This document shows positions 1-5,603 of a DNA stretch of 8,446 nt, piece after piece. The notes under the pieces were generated by a model. The model did not search any database, was not told the DNA's origin, and saw nothing but the letters and a program-made list of their open reading frames with translations. A program made the translations under genes and the position numbers. Every line of letters begins with the position of its first letter. Position 1 is the first letter of the stretch. This stretch comes from an uncultured Eubacteriales bacterium (GTDB taxonomy: Bacteria; Bacillota; Clostridia; Christensenellales; QAND01). The stretch lies in the NCBI GenBank assembly GCA_900546685.1, contig UREB01000065.1:1-8446 (forward strand), written 5' to 3'.

Positions 1-236
1 AGCTCTCCCCGGCTGCCGTCTTTCAACAGGCATTCGGTAAACAGCTTGGCGTACGTGTTGTTCCCCACGATCCCGTCTGCCGACAGGCCCTTGGCCCTTT
101 GATAGCTTTTTACCGCTCTCTCCGTCTTTGTCCCGAATATGCCGTCCGCACTGCCGCAGCTATACCCCTTCTCATTCAGCATCAGCTGCACCAGCGCCAC
201 CAGCTCTCCTCGGCTCCCTCTTTTGATCTGCTGCAT
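1..236 (-). CDS. Peptidoglycan-binding repeat protein, likely phage endolysin (partial, N-terminus)
   Basis: Only the first 78 residues are in the window and the 3' part is cut by the left edge. Residues about 1-68 form a peptidoglycan_binding_1 domain: after the start MQQIKRGSRGEL comes the family core GSADGIFGTKTERAVKSYQ and then GLSADGIVG. At about residues 71-78 a second copy begins (KDGSRGEL against KRGSRGEL), so the protein carries at least two tandem repeats. The ATG is set by a strong GGGGAGGG ribosome binding site and lies 13 bases after the stop of the collar gene, so the two are probably cotranscribed. Domains of this type tether hydrolases to the cell wall. Its place after a tail-collar gene suggests a phage lysin, but the catalytic domain is not visible, so a non-catalytic wall-binding protein remains possible. 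Confidence 0.85.
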   Translation of the reverse strand, partial: MQQIKRGSRGELVALVQLMLNEKGYSCGSADGIFGTKTERAVKSYQRAKGLSADGIVGNNTYAKLFTECLLKDGSRGE

Positions 237-249
237 GGTTTCCCTCCCC

Positions 250-707
250 TTATGCCTTGATGATATAATTTAGAGCCATATAGGGCTGCATATTGTTATG
301 TGCTTCATCGCCCCCGAAGGAGAGATCGATCGTGTCATAGCTGTTTGCGCCCCCGCTTCTCGTTCCCCCGTCACGATAATACCCAGAAACTCTTACTCCG
401 CTAAATATGCCGCTCAAGCCAAATATGTTGGTTCCGTTATTGCTGTTGTGCATCTCGATATTCCCGGAAAAGGACGGAATTTCTTCCTCTGTCAGCGTAT
501 GCATCGCTTCACCCCCCATGCTCGCCAATGGATAGGTGCTGTCCGCCCCTACCGGTACACGCCCACAAAGATTTGGTACATTGAAAGTCGTGCTTCCATC
601 TCCCATACCGTATCGCGTACCAATGACGGAAAACAGCGCTGCATAATGCGTCCTGTACGCCAGCAGGTGGCTGCCATCTGCTGCGCTTTTGTCTGGTTTG
701 TCTGCAT
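250..707 (-). pseudogene. Phage tail collar domain protein, apparent frameshift near its 5' end
   Basis: The frame ending at 250 encodes a clear phage tail collar / microcystin-dependent-protein domain: ALFSVIGTRYGMGDGSTTFN, then VPNLCGRVPVGA, a Gly/Asn/Ser-rich middle, and the typical C-terminal NNMQPYMALNYIIKA. Such domains occur at the tips of tail fibres and adhesins. The first ATG in this frame (606) lies inside the conserved core, so it is not a natural start. The frame is open back to 723 and reads ADGSHLLAYRTHYAALF, which matches the family's CDGS...YAALF region, but it has no ATG, GTG or TTG. A well-placed AAGGAAGAG site precedes an ATG at 707 in another frame, which stops at 549 after 52 codons. 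One extra A in the A4 run (687-690) would join this start to the collar frame and give about 152 residues. The usual N-terminal strand (P.G..LPCDGS) is also missing. This suggests a decayed gene or a sequencing error. Confidence 0.75.
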
Positions 708-720
708 CTTGCTCTTCCTT

Positions 721-1008
721 TCATGCCTGCCGCGCCTGCAAGCATTTCATCGCCTTTTGCAAAAGTCCCTCGGCCGCACAGATCAGCTCTGTCTGTACAT
801 ACCGTGCTTGGCTGTCCTTTAGTGCCTGTTCCAACGTTTGGAGCCTCTCTTCCGCCTTCTCCAGCGCCGCCGCCTTGGCCTTAAACTTGCGCTTGTCCAC
901 ATACTGTCCCAAAGCAAGGTTGGCCAATTTGATGTCCTTTTGCCCTTCCAGCTTTCTTTGTACCTGTTCGTACAGCGCGTCTCCCAGTACTGGTTTTAGA
1001 AATTCCAT
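721..1008 (-). CDS. Phage scaffold-like protein (Gp20 minor structural family), short form
   Basis: This is a 95-residue protein. Its first half matches the N-terminus of phage minor structural protein GP20 / capsid scaffold proteins: MEFLKPVLGDALYEQVQRKL, followed by KDIKLANLALGQYVDKRKF. Residues about 45-70 are a Lys/Glu/Ala-rich coiled coil, as expected for a scaffold. Full-length members run to nearly 200 residues, with the capsid-interacting part at the C-terminus. Here the tail (about 70-95, with two Cys) is not recognisable, so the gene looks truncated or fused by deletion. The start is supported by GGGAGGAGA seven bases upstream. No capsid or portal gene lies next to it; the next gene, 13 bases on, is the damaged collar gene. 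An assembly role is therefore unlikely today. The family assignment comes from memory of the N-terminal motif. Confidence 0.65.
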   Translation of the reverse strand: MEFLKPVLGDALYEQVQRKLEGQKDIKLANLALGQYVDKRKFKAKAAALEKAEERLQTLEQALKDSQARYVQTELICAAEGLLQKAMKCLQARQA

Positions 1009-1239
1009 GTTCTCTCCTCCCGCAATCGATTTTATCTTTAACCGCGCTGCCGCTCAGCGCCGTTGCGGTCCTATGGTTTGTGCTATGCCCCCAGCGCCCT
1101 TTGTCAAAAGGTAGCACCTGCGCCCCCAGCGCCGGCCCTTGTGTTTCATTCATCCGGCCGCTTCCCTTCTCGCATGGTTATCATGCCATGGCCTCGGGTG
1201 CGATGGCGTACGAACAAGAACATTTGTTCTCTTTTTGCC
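1009..1239. other. Intergenic stretch in phage remnant with 12-bp direct repeat, no convincing gene
   Basis: About 230 bases between the terminator of the regulator gene and the scaffold-like gene. It contains a LexA-like dyad (listed separately) and a perfect direct repeat GCCCCCAGCGCC at 1087-1098 and 1122-1133, 35 bases apart. A minus-strand frame starting MNETQGPALGAQ at 1153 is open but runs 128 bases into the scaffold gene in another frame, and its sequence is not recognised. I take this stretch as a deletion scar plus control region. A TTGGCA at 1236-1241 (minus strand) could serve as a -35 for the scaffold-collar-lysin unit, but no good -10 follows. Confidence 0.5.
1217..1230. promoter_or_regulatory. 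LexA-like operator (GAACATTTGTTC dyad)
   Basis: AGAACATTTGTTCT contains the inverted repeat GAACA-TT-TGTTC. It fits the Gram-positive LexA/DinR pattern GAAC-N4-GTTC. An extra half-site, CGAAC, lies just before it at 1211-1215. It sits after the terminator of the late-regulator-like gene and upstream of the scaffold-collar-lysin unit on the minus strand. The same 12 bases recur ahead of the XRE gene. Binding by LexA is inferred; a phage repressor could use the same site. Confidence 0.55.
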
Positions 1240-1275
1240 AAAAAAAAGAACCGCCTTGCCAGTGTGCTAGGCGGT
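1240..1275 (-). terminator. Rho-independent terminator of the late-regulator-like gene
   Basis: On the minus strand, ACCGCCT (1275-1269) pairs perfectly with AGGCGGT (1256-1250) around a 12-base loop, followed by TTC and eight T residues (1247-1240). The stop codon of the regulator gene (1267-1269) overlaps the 5' arm of the stem. The hairpin should separate this gene from the scaffold-like gene downstream. Confidence 0.8.
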
Positions 1276-1662
1276 CGCATGGGCCTTGGCCGTGCGTTGT
1301 CTGTCCTCCTCCATCGTCCTTCGCTGTATCCAAAATACCTGCTTTTCGCTGTATCCTGTGCGCTGCGCCACCTGCTCCCAGGGCAGCCCATCCAAATACC
1401 GCAGCCGGAAAATTGCCTCCTTAAAGCCGGGCAGCTGCGCTATCCATTGCTCTACCTCTCGGATCGCCGCCTCCTTTTCCAGATAGCTTTGCGCCAATTG
1501 CGCCTCCAGCGCATACAGCCGTTGCCGCGCCTGCTCATTTTGCGCCAATACCCCCGTGTTTTCCATCTGCAAAAGCTCGCAGTGCCTTTGCTTTAGCTCT
1601 GCGCGCATGGATTGCAGCGAAATGCGCCAAGCACGGTATTGCTTTAATTGTTCCAGCGTCAT
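1267..1662 (-). CDS. Phage late-transcription regulator-like protein (DUF1492/ArpU/RinA type, sigma-70 region 4-like HTH)
   Basis: This is a 131-residue protein starting MTLEQLKQYRAWR. Residues about 1-70 are a charged helical/coiled-coil region with many Glu, Gln, Arg and Leu residues. Residues about 80-120 form a helix-turn-helix of the sigma region 4 kind: FRLRYLDGLPWEQVAQRTGY followed by SEKQVFWIQRRTM. This layout fits the small phage proteins of the DUF1492, ArpU and RinA groups, which in phages sit before the terminase genes and switch on late transcription. An upstream ATG at 1686 is in frame, but the chosen start has AAAGGA and GGGAG sites just ahead, and the motif MTLEQL is a typical beginning. 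It is divergent from the gene at 1740 and ends in its own terminator. The terminase genes expected after it are missing. Whether it now acts on the remaining late genes is unknown. Confidence 0.75.
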   Translation of the reverse strand: MTLEQLKQYRAWRISLQSMRAELKQRHCELLQMENTGVLAQNEQARQRLYALEAQLAQSYLEKEAAIREVEQWIAQLPGFKEAIFRLRYLDGLPWEQVAQRTGYSEKQVFWIQRRTMEEDRQRTAKAHATA

Positions 1663-1739
1663 TGCTCCCATCCTTTCTTTTTGCATAAAATTCCCTTTTG
1701 CCTGCCATACTAAGGAAAAAAATCAGAGGTGAACCATCT

Positions 1740-2165
1740 ATGCAAACCAGCCAAACCACAAGCCTTTTGAATACCATCTACCAAAACGCGCAGATGGGCG
1801 TGGACTCTACCCAGCGCTTGATTGAGCTCGTAGAGGACAAACCCTTTCTTTCCGTCCTCATCGCCCAGCGCAACCGCTACCAAGATGTCTACGATCAGGT
1901 CATTCAAATGGCGGATCACGAGCTAAAAGGGCAAAAAACCATTGATAAACTCTCCACCAATATGATGATCAATTTCCAGACCATCAAGGACAAAAGCCCT
2001 TCCCACCTTGCCGGCATGATGGTACAGGGCAATACCATGGGCGTCATCGATATGACCAAGGCGCTGCGCCAAAACGCGGACGCCGATGCCCCCGTGCTCT
2101 CCTTGGGGGAGCGCTTGCTGCAAATGCAGCGGGATAACGTAGAGGAAATGAAAACCTACCTCTAA
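1740..2165 (+). CDS. Conserved hypothetical protein, predicted four-helix bundle (ferritin-like)
   Basis: This is a 141-residue, almost wholly helical protein without signal peptide or membrane segment. It begins MQTSQTTSLLNTIYQNAQMG and ends in NVEEMKTYL. Its pattern (IYQNAQMGVDS, then a long helix with AQRNRYQDVYDQ, then SPSHLAGMMVQGNTMGVIDM) resembles small uncharacterised clostridial proteins thought to fold as four-helix bundles. That likeness is from memory, and no function is known to me. The start at 1740 is preferred over the in-frame ATG at 1698 because AGAGGTG lies eight bases ahead and the upstream residues look non-coding. It is divergent from the phage-like regulator, with only 77 bases between the starts, and is followed directly by a terminator, so it appears to be a single-gene unit. 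It is probably chromosomal and not part of the phage remnant. Confidence 0.75.
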   Translation: MQTSQTTSLLNTIYQNAQMGVDSTQRLIELVEDKPFLSVLIAQRNRYQDVYDQVIQMADHELKGQKTIDKLSTNMMINFQTIKDKSPSHLAGMMVQGNTMGVIDMTKALRQNADADAPVLSLGERLLQMQRDNVEEMKTYL

Positions 2166-2175
2166 TCCCCCTTTC

Positions 2176-2200
2176 AAAGACGGCGCCGCCGTCTTTTTTT
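2176..2200 (+). terminator. Rho-independent terminator after the helical hypothetical gene
   Basis: GACGGC (2179-2184) pairs with GCCGTC (2188-2193) around a GCC loop, extended by AAA/TTT pairs, and ends in a run of seven T residues (2194-2200). It begins 10 bases after the stop codon of the preceding gene. Confidence 0.88.
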
Positions 2201-2226
2201 CTTATGTCCGCTTGCTCTCCGCTTCA

Positions 2227-2255
2227 TTGATTCTTATCCATGCACATGATAAAAT
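2227..2255 (+). promoter_or_regulatory. Sigma-A-type promoter for the XRE regulator gene
   Basis: TTGATT (2227-2232), a 17-base spacer, then TAAAAT (2250-2255) preceded by TGA, which gives an extended -10. Transcription would start near 2262, leaving a leader of roughly 138 bases before the ATG at 2400. A second weaker -10-like TATTAT at 2323-2328 touches the operator and may mark an alternative start. Confidence 0.6.
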
Positions 2256-2329
2256 AGAAAAAAACATTGTGGTTTCGAGATCCACTCTCTCATGTTGTTC
2301 CTGCTACTCTTAGCCGCAAAGATATTATA

Positions 2330-2343
2330 CGAACATTTGTTCT
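2330..2343. promoter_or_regulatory. LexA-like operator upstream of the XRE gene
   Basis: CGAACATTTGTTCT fits the Gram-positive LexA box (CGAAC-N4-GTTC) and shares the exact core GAACATTTGTTC with the site at 1218-1229. It lies 57 bases before the XRE start codon, inside the transcribed leader if the promoter at 2227-2255 is used, or over the start point if TATTAT (2323-2328) is the -10. It could be bound by LexA or by the XRE protein itself. Confidence 0.6.
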
Positions 2344-2399
2344 TATTTTCAAGGGTCTTTCTCCTTTTTTCGAATTTTTTTCGTTAGGGGCGTTGTCTC

Positions 2400-2702
2400 A
2401 TGAGTTTAGTGAATCGTATTAAAATGCTTTGTGCCAAGCAGCATATCTCCTTGCATCGCCTGGAGATGACCATTGGTTTTTCCAAAAGTTCGATCTCCAA
2501 ATGGGATGTCAATGCGCCCTCCGTAGAAAAAGTCCTGCGCGTTGCGGAATATTTCAACGTGTCTATGGATTTTTTGCTAGGACGCCGCTCCGCAGCTTCC
2601 CCCGACGGCCCGGCCGGCCTTTTTCTTGGCCCTTTGTCAGAGGAAGAGCATAAACAGCTGTCCGAATATTTGGCCTTCCTTCGTTCGCAAATCAAGCTCT
2701 AA
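2400..2702 (+). CDS. XRE-family helix-turn-helix transcriptional regulator
   Basis: This is a 100-residue protein. Residues about 6-61 form a Cro/CI-type helix-turn-helix domain: IKMLCAKQHISLHRLEM, then the recognition-helix region GFSKSSISKWDVNAPSVEKV, and the closing motif AEYFNVSMDFLLGRR that is typical of clostridial and phage XRE repressors. A Pro/Ala/Gly-rich linker (64-75) leads to a short helical C-terminus (LSEEEHKQLSEYLAFLRSQI) that may serve dimerisation. No peptidase or ligand-binding domain is present, so it is not a self-cleaving CI/LexA-type repressor. The start has AGGGG nine bases upstream. The gene stands alone, with a clear promoter, a LexA-like dyad in its leader and a terminator after it. 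It may regulate itself or the neighbouring phage remnant, because the same 12-bp dyad occurs there. It could also be an independent chromosomal regulator. Confidence 0.88.
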   Translation: MSLVNRIKMLCAKQHISLHRLEMTIGFSKSSISKWDVNAPSVEKVLRVAEYFNVSMDFLLGRRSAASPDGPAGLFLGPLSEEEHKQLSEYLAFLRSQIKL

Positions 2703-2738
2703 CCTGTATTGGGCCCGGGCAAATCATGCTTCTGTATC

Positions 2739-2769
2739 AAAAAAACGGCACCGTTTCGTGCCGTTTTTT
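2739..2769. terminator. Bidirectional Rho-independent terminator between XRE and DUF2142 genes
   Basis: CGGCAC (2746-2751) pairs with GTGCCG (2758-2763) around the loop CGTTTC. It is flanked by seven A residues on the left and six T residues on the right, so it can end transcripts from both sides. It serves the plus-strand regulator and the minus-strand membrane-protein operon. Confidence 0.88.
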
Positions 2770-2777
2770 CGTTTTCT

Positions 2778-4769
2778 TTATAGCCAGAAGCTTGCAATCA
2801 AATAAACCCAAATACATCCAAACAATATTAGCGCGTTTAGGCCCAATACCAGGCCGTTATACCGAACTGGGTTTGTCTCGTTCTTGATGTGCCGCGGGCT
2901 TAAAATCGCCGCTGCCAGCAAAAATAGCGGAATATAATATCGGCCCTGCACCCCGGCAATTGTGCTGCTTCCCACAGCAGTGAACGATAGATACAGCGCC
3001 GTCCAAATCAAGACCACAATGCCGCCGACGGCCACCAGCATCCACCATTTCGTGCTGCCTTTCAGCTCCTTGGTTCCCTTCTCCTTGTGCTTGTCCGTAA
3101 AAAACACATAAAATACCAACCCTAGGGAAAGCAGGTTCAGCAAGGGCAACAGCGTTGTCGGCGCACTGCTGGCTAATCTGGTTGCAAGATAGGGCAAATA
3201 CGTCCTCGTATCGCCAATCAGATAGTCATATGAGGTGGCCGCTACATTCTTTGTCAGCACCTTGGCATACGCCGTCGGGTTGTGCAGCACAAATGACAGC
3301 TGCTCGGCCGTATTCACATCCGCGCCTCCCCGCATATCTCCGCCGCCCTTTACAAAAAATACCGGCACCACAAACGAGGACATCATAATGATGAAGATCA
3401 ATCCTACGCCCACCTTAAAGCTAATGTGCGCTCTTCTGTCCGCAAATTTTGTTTTGGGCAAAAACAGCAGCAGTAGGATCATCGGAATGTACACAGCCTT
3501 GGGGAAGCTTGCGATACAGAACGCTGCCAACATCAGCGCCCCCCGCTTCCAATCCATCCGCTTATCCGGCCGCGACATCTCCGCGATGAACAGCGAACAG
3601 CCCAAAAGCGAAAACGCAATGACGGTAGGGTCATAAGCAAAGCTACAGGCCATGCTCATCGCCGTCGGCAGCAGCGCAATGGTGGCGATCACCGCCTTAA
3701 ACTGGACGGCCACCTTGATCGCCGCATAACAAACCCCTATGTATAGCAGCATGTTGCCCATCCGGCCCAAGATAAACTGCCAATGGAACGGCAGCCCCAG
3801 CGCGCGTCCCAGCGCAATGCCCAGGCTCTGCGTCGTATACCCAATATCGCACAGCTCCCAGGTATAGTATGCTGCTTGCTCGGAGGTATCTTCCGCCAGC
3901 TCATCGATAAACCGTATATACGCGGCCTGGTCCTCCTGCGTATCCTGTATATGCCCCGCCAATCCAAAATTGGTCAGCAAATATTCCGCCTGGCTTCGGT
4001 CCACCTCATTGGTGCCATAGCTCAGCGCATCCGCGTTGCCAAAATGGATGCCGTCATCCCATGTTAAGTTGGTGTTGATTGGCATCGCCGCCACCCATAC
4101 CAGGCCGGTTGCCAGCCCCACGATGAGAAAGCCAATCTCCAGCCTGCGCCCGATGATGCGGCGGCCTGCCACCAGCAAATACGCCGTCAGCGCCGCAGCA
4201 TACATCCAAAGCATCCGCTGTCCGCTGAGCAAAAGGGTATTGTCCAGCGCTGCCCCCGTCACCCGCACACTCGCATCTGTAAACACCAAAATCGTATCCA
4301 CCTGCTCCCCGATTTCGGTATAGTCCTCGCCGATTTCCAGGATACATCGGCCATCCAATGCAGAAAAGCCTTCGCCTTCCATCCCGTCTGCCCTGTGATA
4401 CTTGATGGTGTATCTCGCAATGCCGCTTTCCTTGTCGCGATGCTTCATTTCAACGGCAAGCTTATTCGTGTATCCCTGGCTCACCCTGATCCGGTATATG
4501 TTTTGCTCTGCCGGCTGCGCGGCGGCCGTCTGCTTGTCCGTCTCTGTCATGGTATAGCCACGCTCCTGATCCGTCAGCGCCTCTCTACGCACCTGCTCCA
4601 CCGTAACCGGCACCTTTCCCCTTTGCTCTTCCGGCAGGCTCAGCTGCTTGGCATGAAATCCCAAAAGCTCCACTAAAAATACCAGCACCAACAGCAGAAC
4701 CGGCAGAACAGCCCAGCGTACCCAGGGGATCGCAATCCAATGTTTCCATGTATCCCATAGACGGCTCAT
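2778..4769 (-). CDS. DUF2142 family polytopic membrane protein (candidate GT-C-type glycosyltransferase)
   Basis: This is a 663-residue integral membrane protein. It has an N-terminal membrane segment (about 18-37), an extracytoplasmic region of roughly 145 residues (about 40-185) rich in beta-strand patterns (NIYRIRVSQGY, GIARYTIKYH), then about ten or more hydrophobic segments up to the C-terminus. DUF2142-like signs are the acidic loop NLTWDDGIHFGNAD (234-247) after the second or third membrane segment, SFAYDPTVIAFSLLG (376-390) and GVQGRYYIPLFLLA (606-619). The family is found in surface-polysaccharide loci, and its topology recalls GT-C enzymes that use lipid-phosphate sugars. Activity is not proven, and Asp238/Asp239 and His242 are only candidate active-site residues. 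The ATG follows the stop of the upstream gene with one base between (TGAGATG) and has GGGGGGAAG ahead, so the two are translationally coupled. Transcription ends at the terminator at 2739-2769. Confidence 0.8.
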   Translation of the reverse strand: MSRLWDTWKHWIAIPWVRWAVLPVLLLVLVFLVELLGFHAKQLSLPEEQRGKVPVTVEQVRREALTDQERGYTMTETDKQTAAAQPAEQNIYRIRVSQGYTNKLAVEMKHRDKESGIARYTIKYHRADGMEGEGFSALDGRCILEIGEDYTEIGEQVDTILVFTDASVRVTGAALDNTLLLSGQRMLWMYAAALTAYLLVAGRRIIGRRLEIGFLIVGLATGLVWVAAMPINTNLTWDDGIHFGNADALSYGTNEVDRSQAEYLLTNFGLAGHIQDTQEDQAAYIRFIDELAEDTSEQAAYYTWELCDIGYTTQSLGIALGRALGLPFHWQFILGRMGNMLLYIGVCYAAIKVAVQFKAVIATIALLPTAMSMACSFAYDPTVIAFSLLGCSLFIAEMSRPDKRMDWKRGALMLAAFCIASFPKAVYIPMILLLLFLPKTKFADRRAHISFKVGVGLIFIIMMSSFVVPVFFVKGGGDMRGGADVNTAEQLSFVLHNPTAYAKVLTKNVAATSYDYLIGDTRTYLPYLATRLASSAPTTLLPLLNLLSLGLVFYVFFTDKHKEKGTKELKGSTKWWMLVAVGGIVVLIWTALYLSFTAVGSSTIAGVQGRYYIPLFLLAAAILSPRHIKNETNPVRYNGLVLGLNALILFGCIWVYLIASFWL

Positions 4770-4770
4770 C

Positions 4771-5475
4771 TCAATGCTTCCCCCCCTGTTTTTCTTGGCT
4801 TTGGCTTGGCAGCAGGAAAAACACCGCGCCTATGATCAATGCCCCACACAAATAATAATAAGCCCTTTGTATGCCCGTTTCCCGCTCAAAGCCTTTGACG
4901 GTTGCATAGACATATTCATCCTCCGTATCCGTCAATGGCTGTGCGTTTTTAGTCGCCTGCCCCATTGCCCGGGTCTCTTCGCTTTGCGCACTGTCCTCTT
5001 CTTCCCCCGCCGTACCAGTCCAAATGCCAACCAGCCCTGTGGTGTCATGAAAATCAGTAAGTGCGATTCTAAGTACATACAGATACCCCGGCGTAAGCCC
5101 CTCGGTATCCAGCGTCACCGATTCATTGTCCGAAATCTCCGCGCAGTTCACCGTTGCGTTTTTCACAGGCTGGCCATTTTCCTCCAAAAGCTGCATTGTC
5201 AGCACCCCGCTATGAAAACGGTTTTGGTAGGTCGCTACCAAAACGCTGATCTTTTCCTGCTCCATCCGGAGATCTTCCTCAGAGAGCACCAGCATCTGCT
5301 CTAAAACGTCTCCATCCCCTAGGTTTGTCACTTCGTTTCGCGTACATACCGCGCTTGTCTTTCTCACTTGGCGTGTGGTCGTCATATAATATGCAACCAG
5401 CCCCAGACAGACGACAGCCAGCGCTGCAGCAATCCACCTGGCATAGTCGTGTAAAAAGCGCTTTATCCCTTGCAA
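4771..5475 (-). CDS. Bitopic membrane protein with extracytoplasmic domain, partner of DUF2142 protein
   Basis: This is a 234-residue protein of unknown function. A membrane segment lies at about 14-31 (WIAAALAVVCLGLVAYYM) and a second near the C-terminus (about 205-223, YYYLCGALIIGAVFFLLP). Between them is an extracytoplasmic domain that looks beta-rich: KISVLVATYQNRFHSGVLTM, QPVKNATVNC, SVTLDTEGLTPGYLYVLRIAL. This pattern resembles the extracellular N-terminal region found in some DUF2142 proteins. I infer a lectin-like or accessory role beside the DUF2142 protein, not catalysis. The start is TTG at 5475, supported by AGGAGGGGG nine bases ahead and by inclusion of the first membrane segment; the first in-frame ATG would cut that segment off. 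It is first in a two-gene operon with its own promoter. Translation may be tuned by a small hairpin that overlaps the ribosome binding site. Confidence 0.75.
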   Translation of the reverse strand: MQGIKRFLHDYARWIAAALAVVCLGLVAYYMTTTRQVRKTSAVCTRNEVTNLGDGDVLEQMLVLSEEDLRMEQEKISVLVATYQNRFHSGVLTMQLLEENGQPVKNATVNCAEISDNESVTLDTEGLTPGYLYVLRIALTDFHDTTGLVGIWTGTAGEEEDSAQSEETRAMGQATKNAQPLTDTEDEYVYATVKGFERETGIQRAYYYLCGALIIGAVFFLLPSQSQEKQGGKH

Positions 5476-5490
5476 ATTTTCTCTCCCCCT

Positions 5491-5505
5491 CCTGCCGGCG
5501 GCAGG
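5491..5505 (-). promoter_or_regulatory. Leader hairpin overlapping the ribosome binding site
   Basis: On the minus strand CCTGCC, loop GCC and GGCAGG form a perfect 6-bp hairpin. Its 3' arm takes up the first bases of AGGAGGGGG (5493-5485), the ribosome binding site of the TTG-started gene. This could moderate translation. Functional control is only inferred. Confidence 0.35.
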
Positions 5506-5528
5506 TTTTTCGCGTATAGCCGCAGTTT

Positions 5529-5557
5529 ATTATACCATATTCCGCGGCCTGCAAAAT
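5529..5557 (-). promoter_or_regulatory. Extended -10 promoter of the DUF2142 operon
   Basis: On the minus strand a perfect TATAAT (5534-5529) is preceded by TGG, an extended -10. A weak -35, ATTTTG (5557-5552), lies 17 bases upstream. The start would be near 5522, giving a leader of about 47 bases. It lies just beyond the terminator of the glycosyltransferase operon, so the membrane-protein pair is a separate unit. Confidence 0.65.
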
Positions 5558-5571
5558 TCGATTTATTACGC

Positions 5572-5600
5572 AAAAAGGCCCCGCCTTTGCAGGGCCTTTT
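5572..5600 (-). terminator. Rho-independent terminator of the glycosyltransferase operon
   Basis: On the minus strand AAAAGGCCC (5600-5592) pairs with GGGCCTTTT (5581-5573) around a 10-base loop, with T residues to 5572. It lies four bases after the stop codon of the two-module glycosyltransferase. The arms carry A and T runs on both sides, so it may work in both directions. Confidence 0.85.
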
Positions 5601-5603
5601 GCT

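Noticed and set aside
298..822. A 174-codon plus-strand frame.
   Set aside because: It is antisense to the collar domain, whose sequence pattern is unmistakable.
881..1153. Minus-strand frame beginning MNETQGPALGAQ.
   Set aside because: It overlaps the better supported scaffold gene by 128 bases, and its second half is just that gene read in another frame. The first 50 residues were not recognised. Possibly a remnant, but not supported as a gene.
1063..1596. Open frames on the plus strand opposite the late-regulator-like gene.
   Set aside because: The minus-strand protein shows a recognisable HTH and a terminator. The plus-strand products show only low-complexity Leu/Pro/Arg sequence.
2263..2290. 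Possible stem GTGG...CCAC in the XRE leader, considered as a riboswitch or attenuator.
   Set aside because: Only four to five pairs with a long loop, and no T run or alternative pairing was found.
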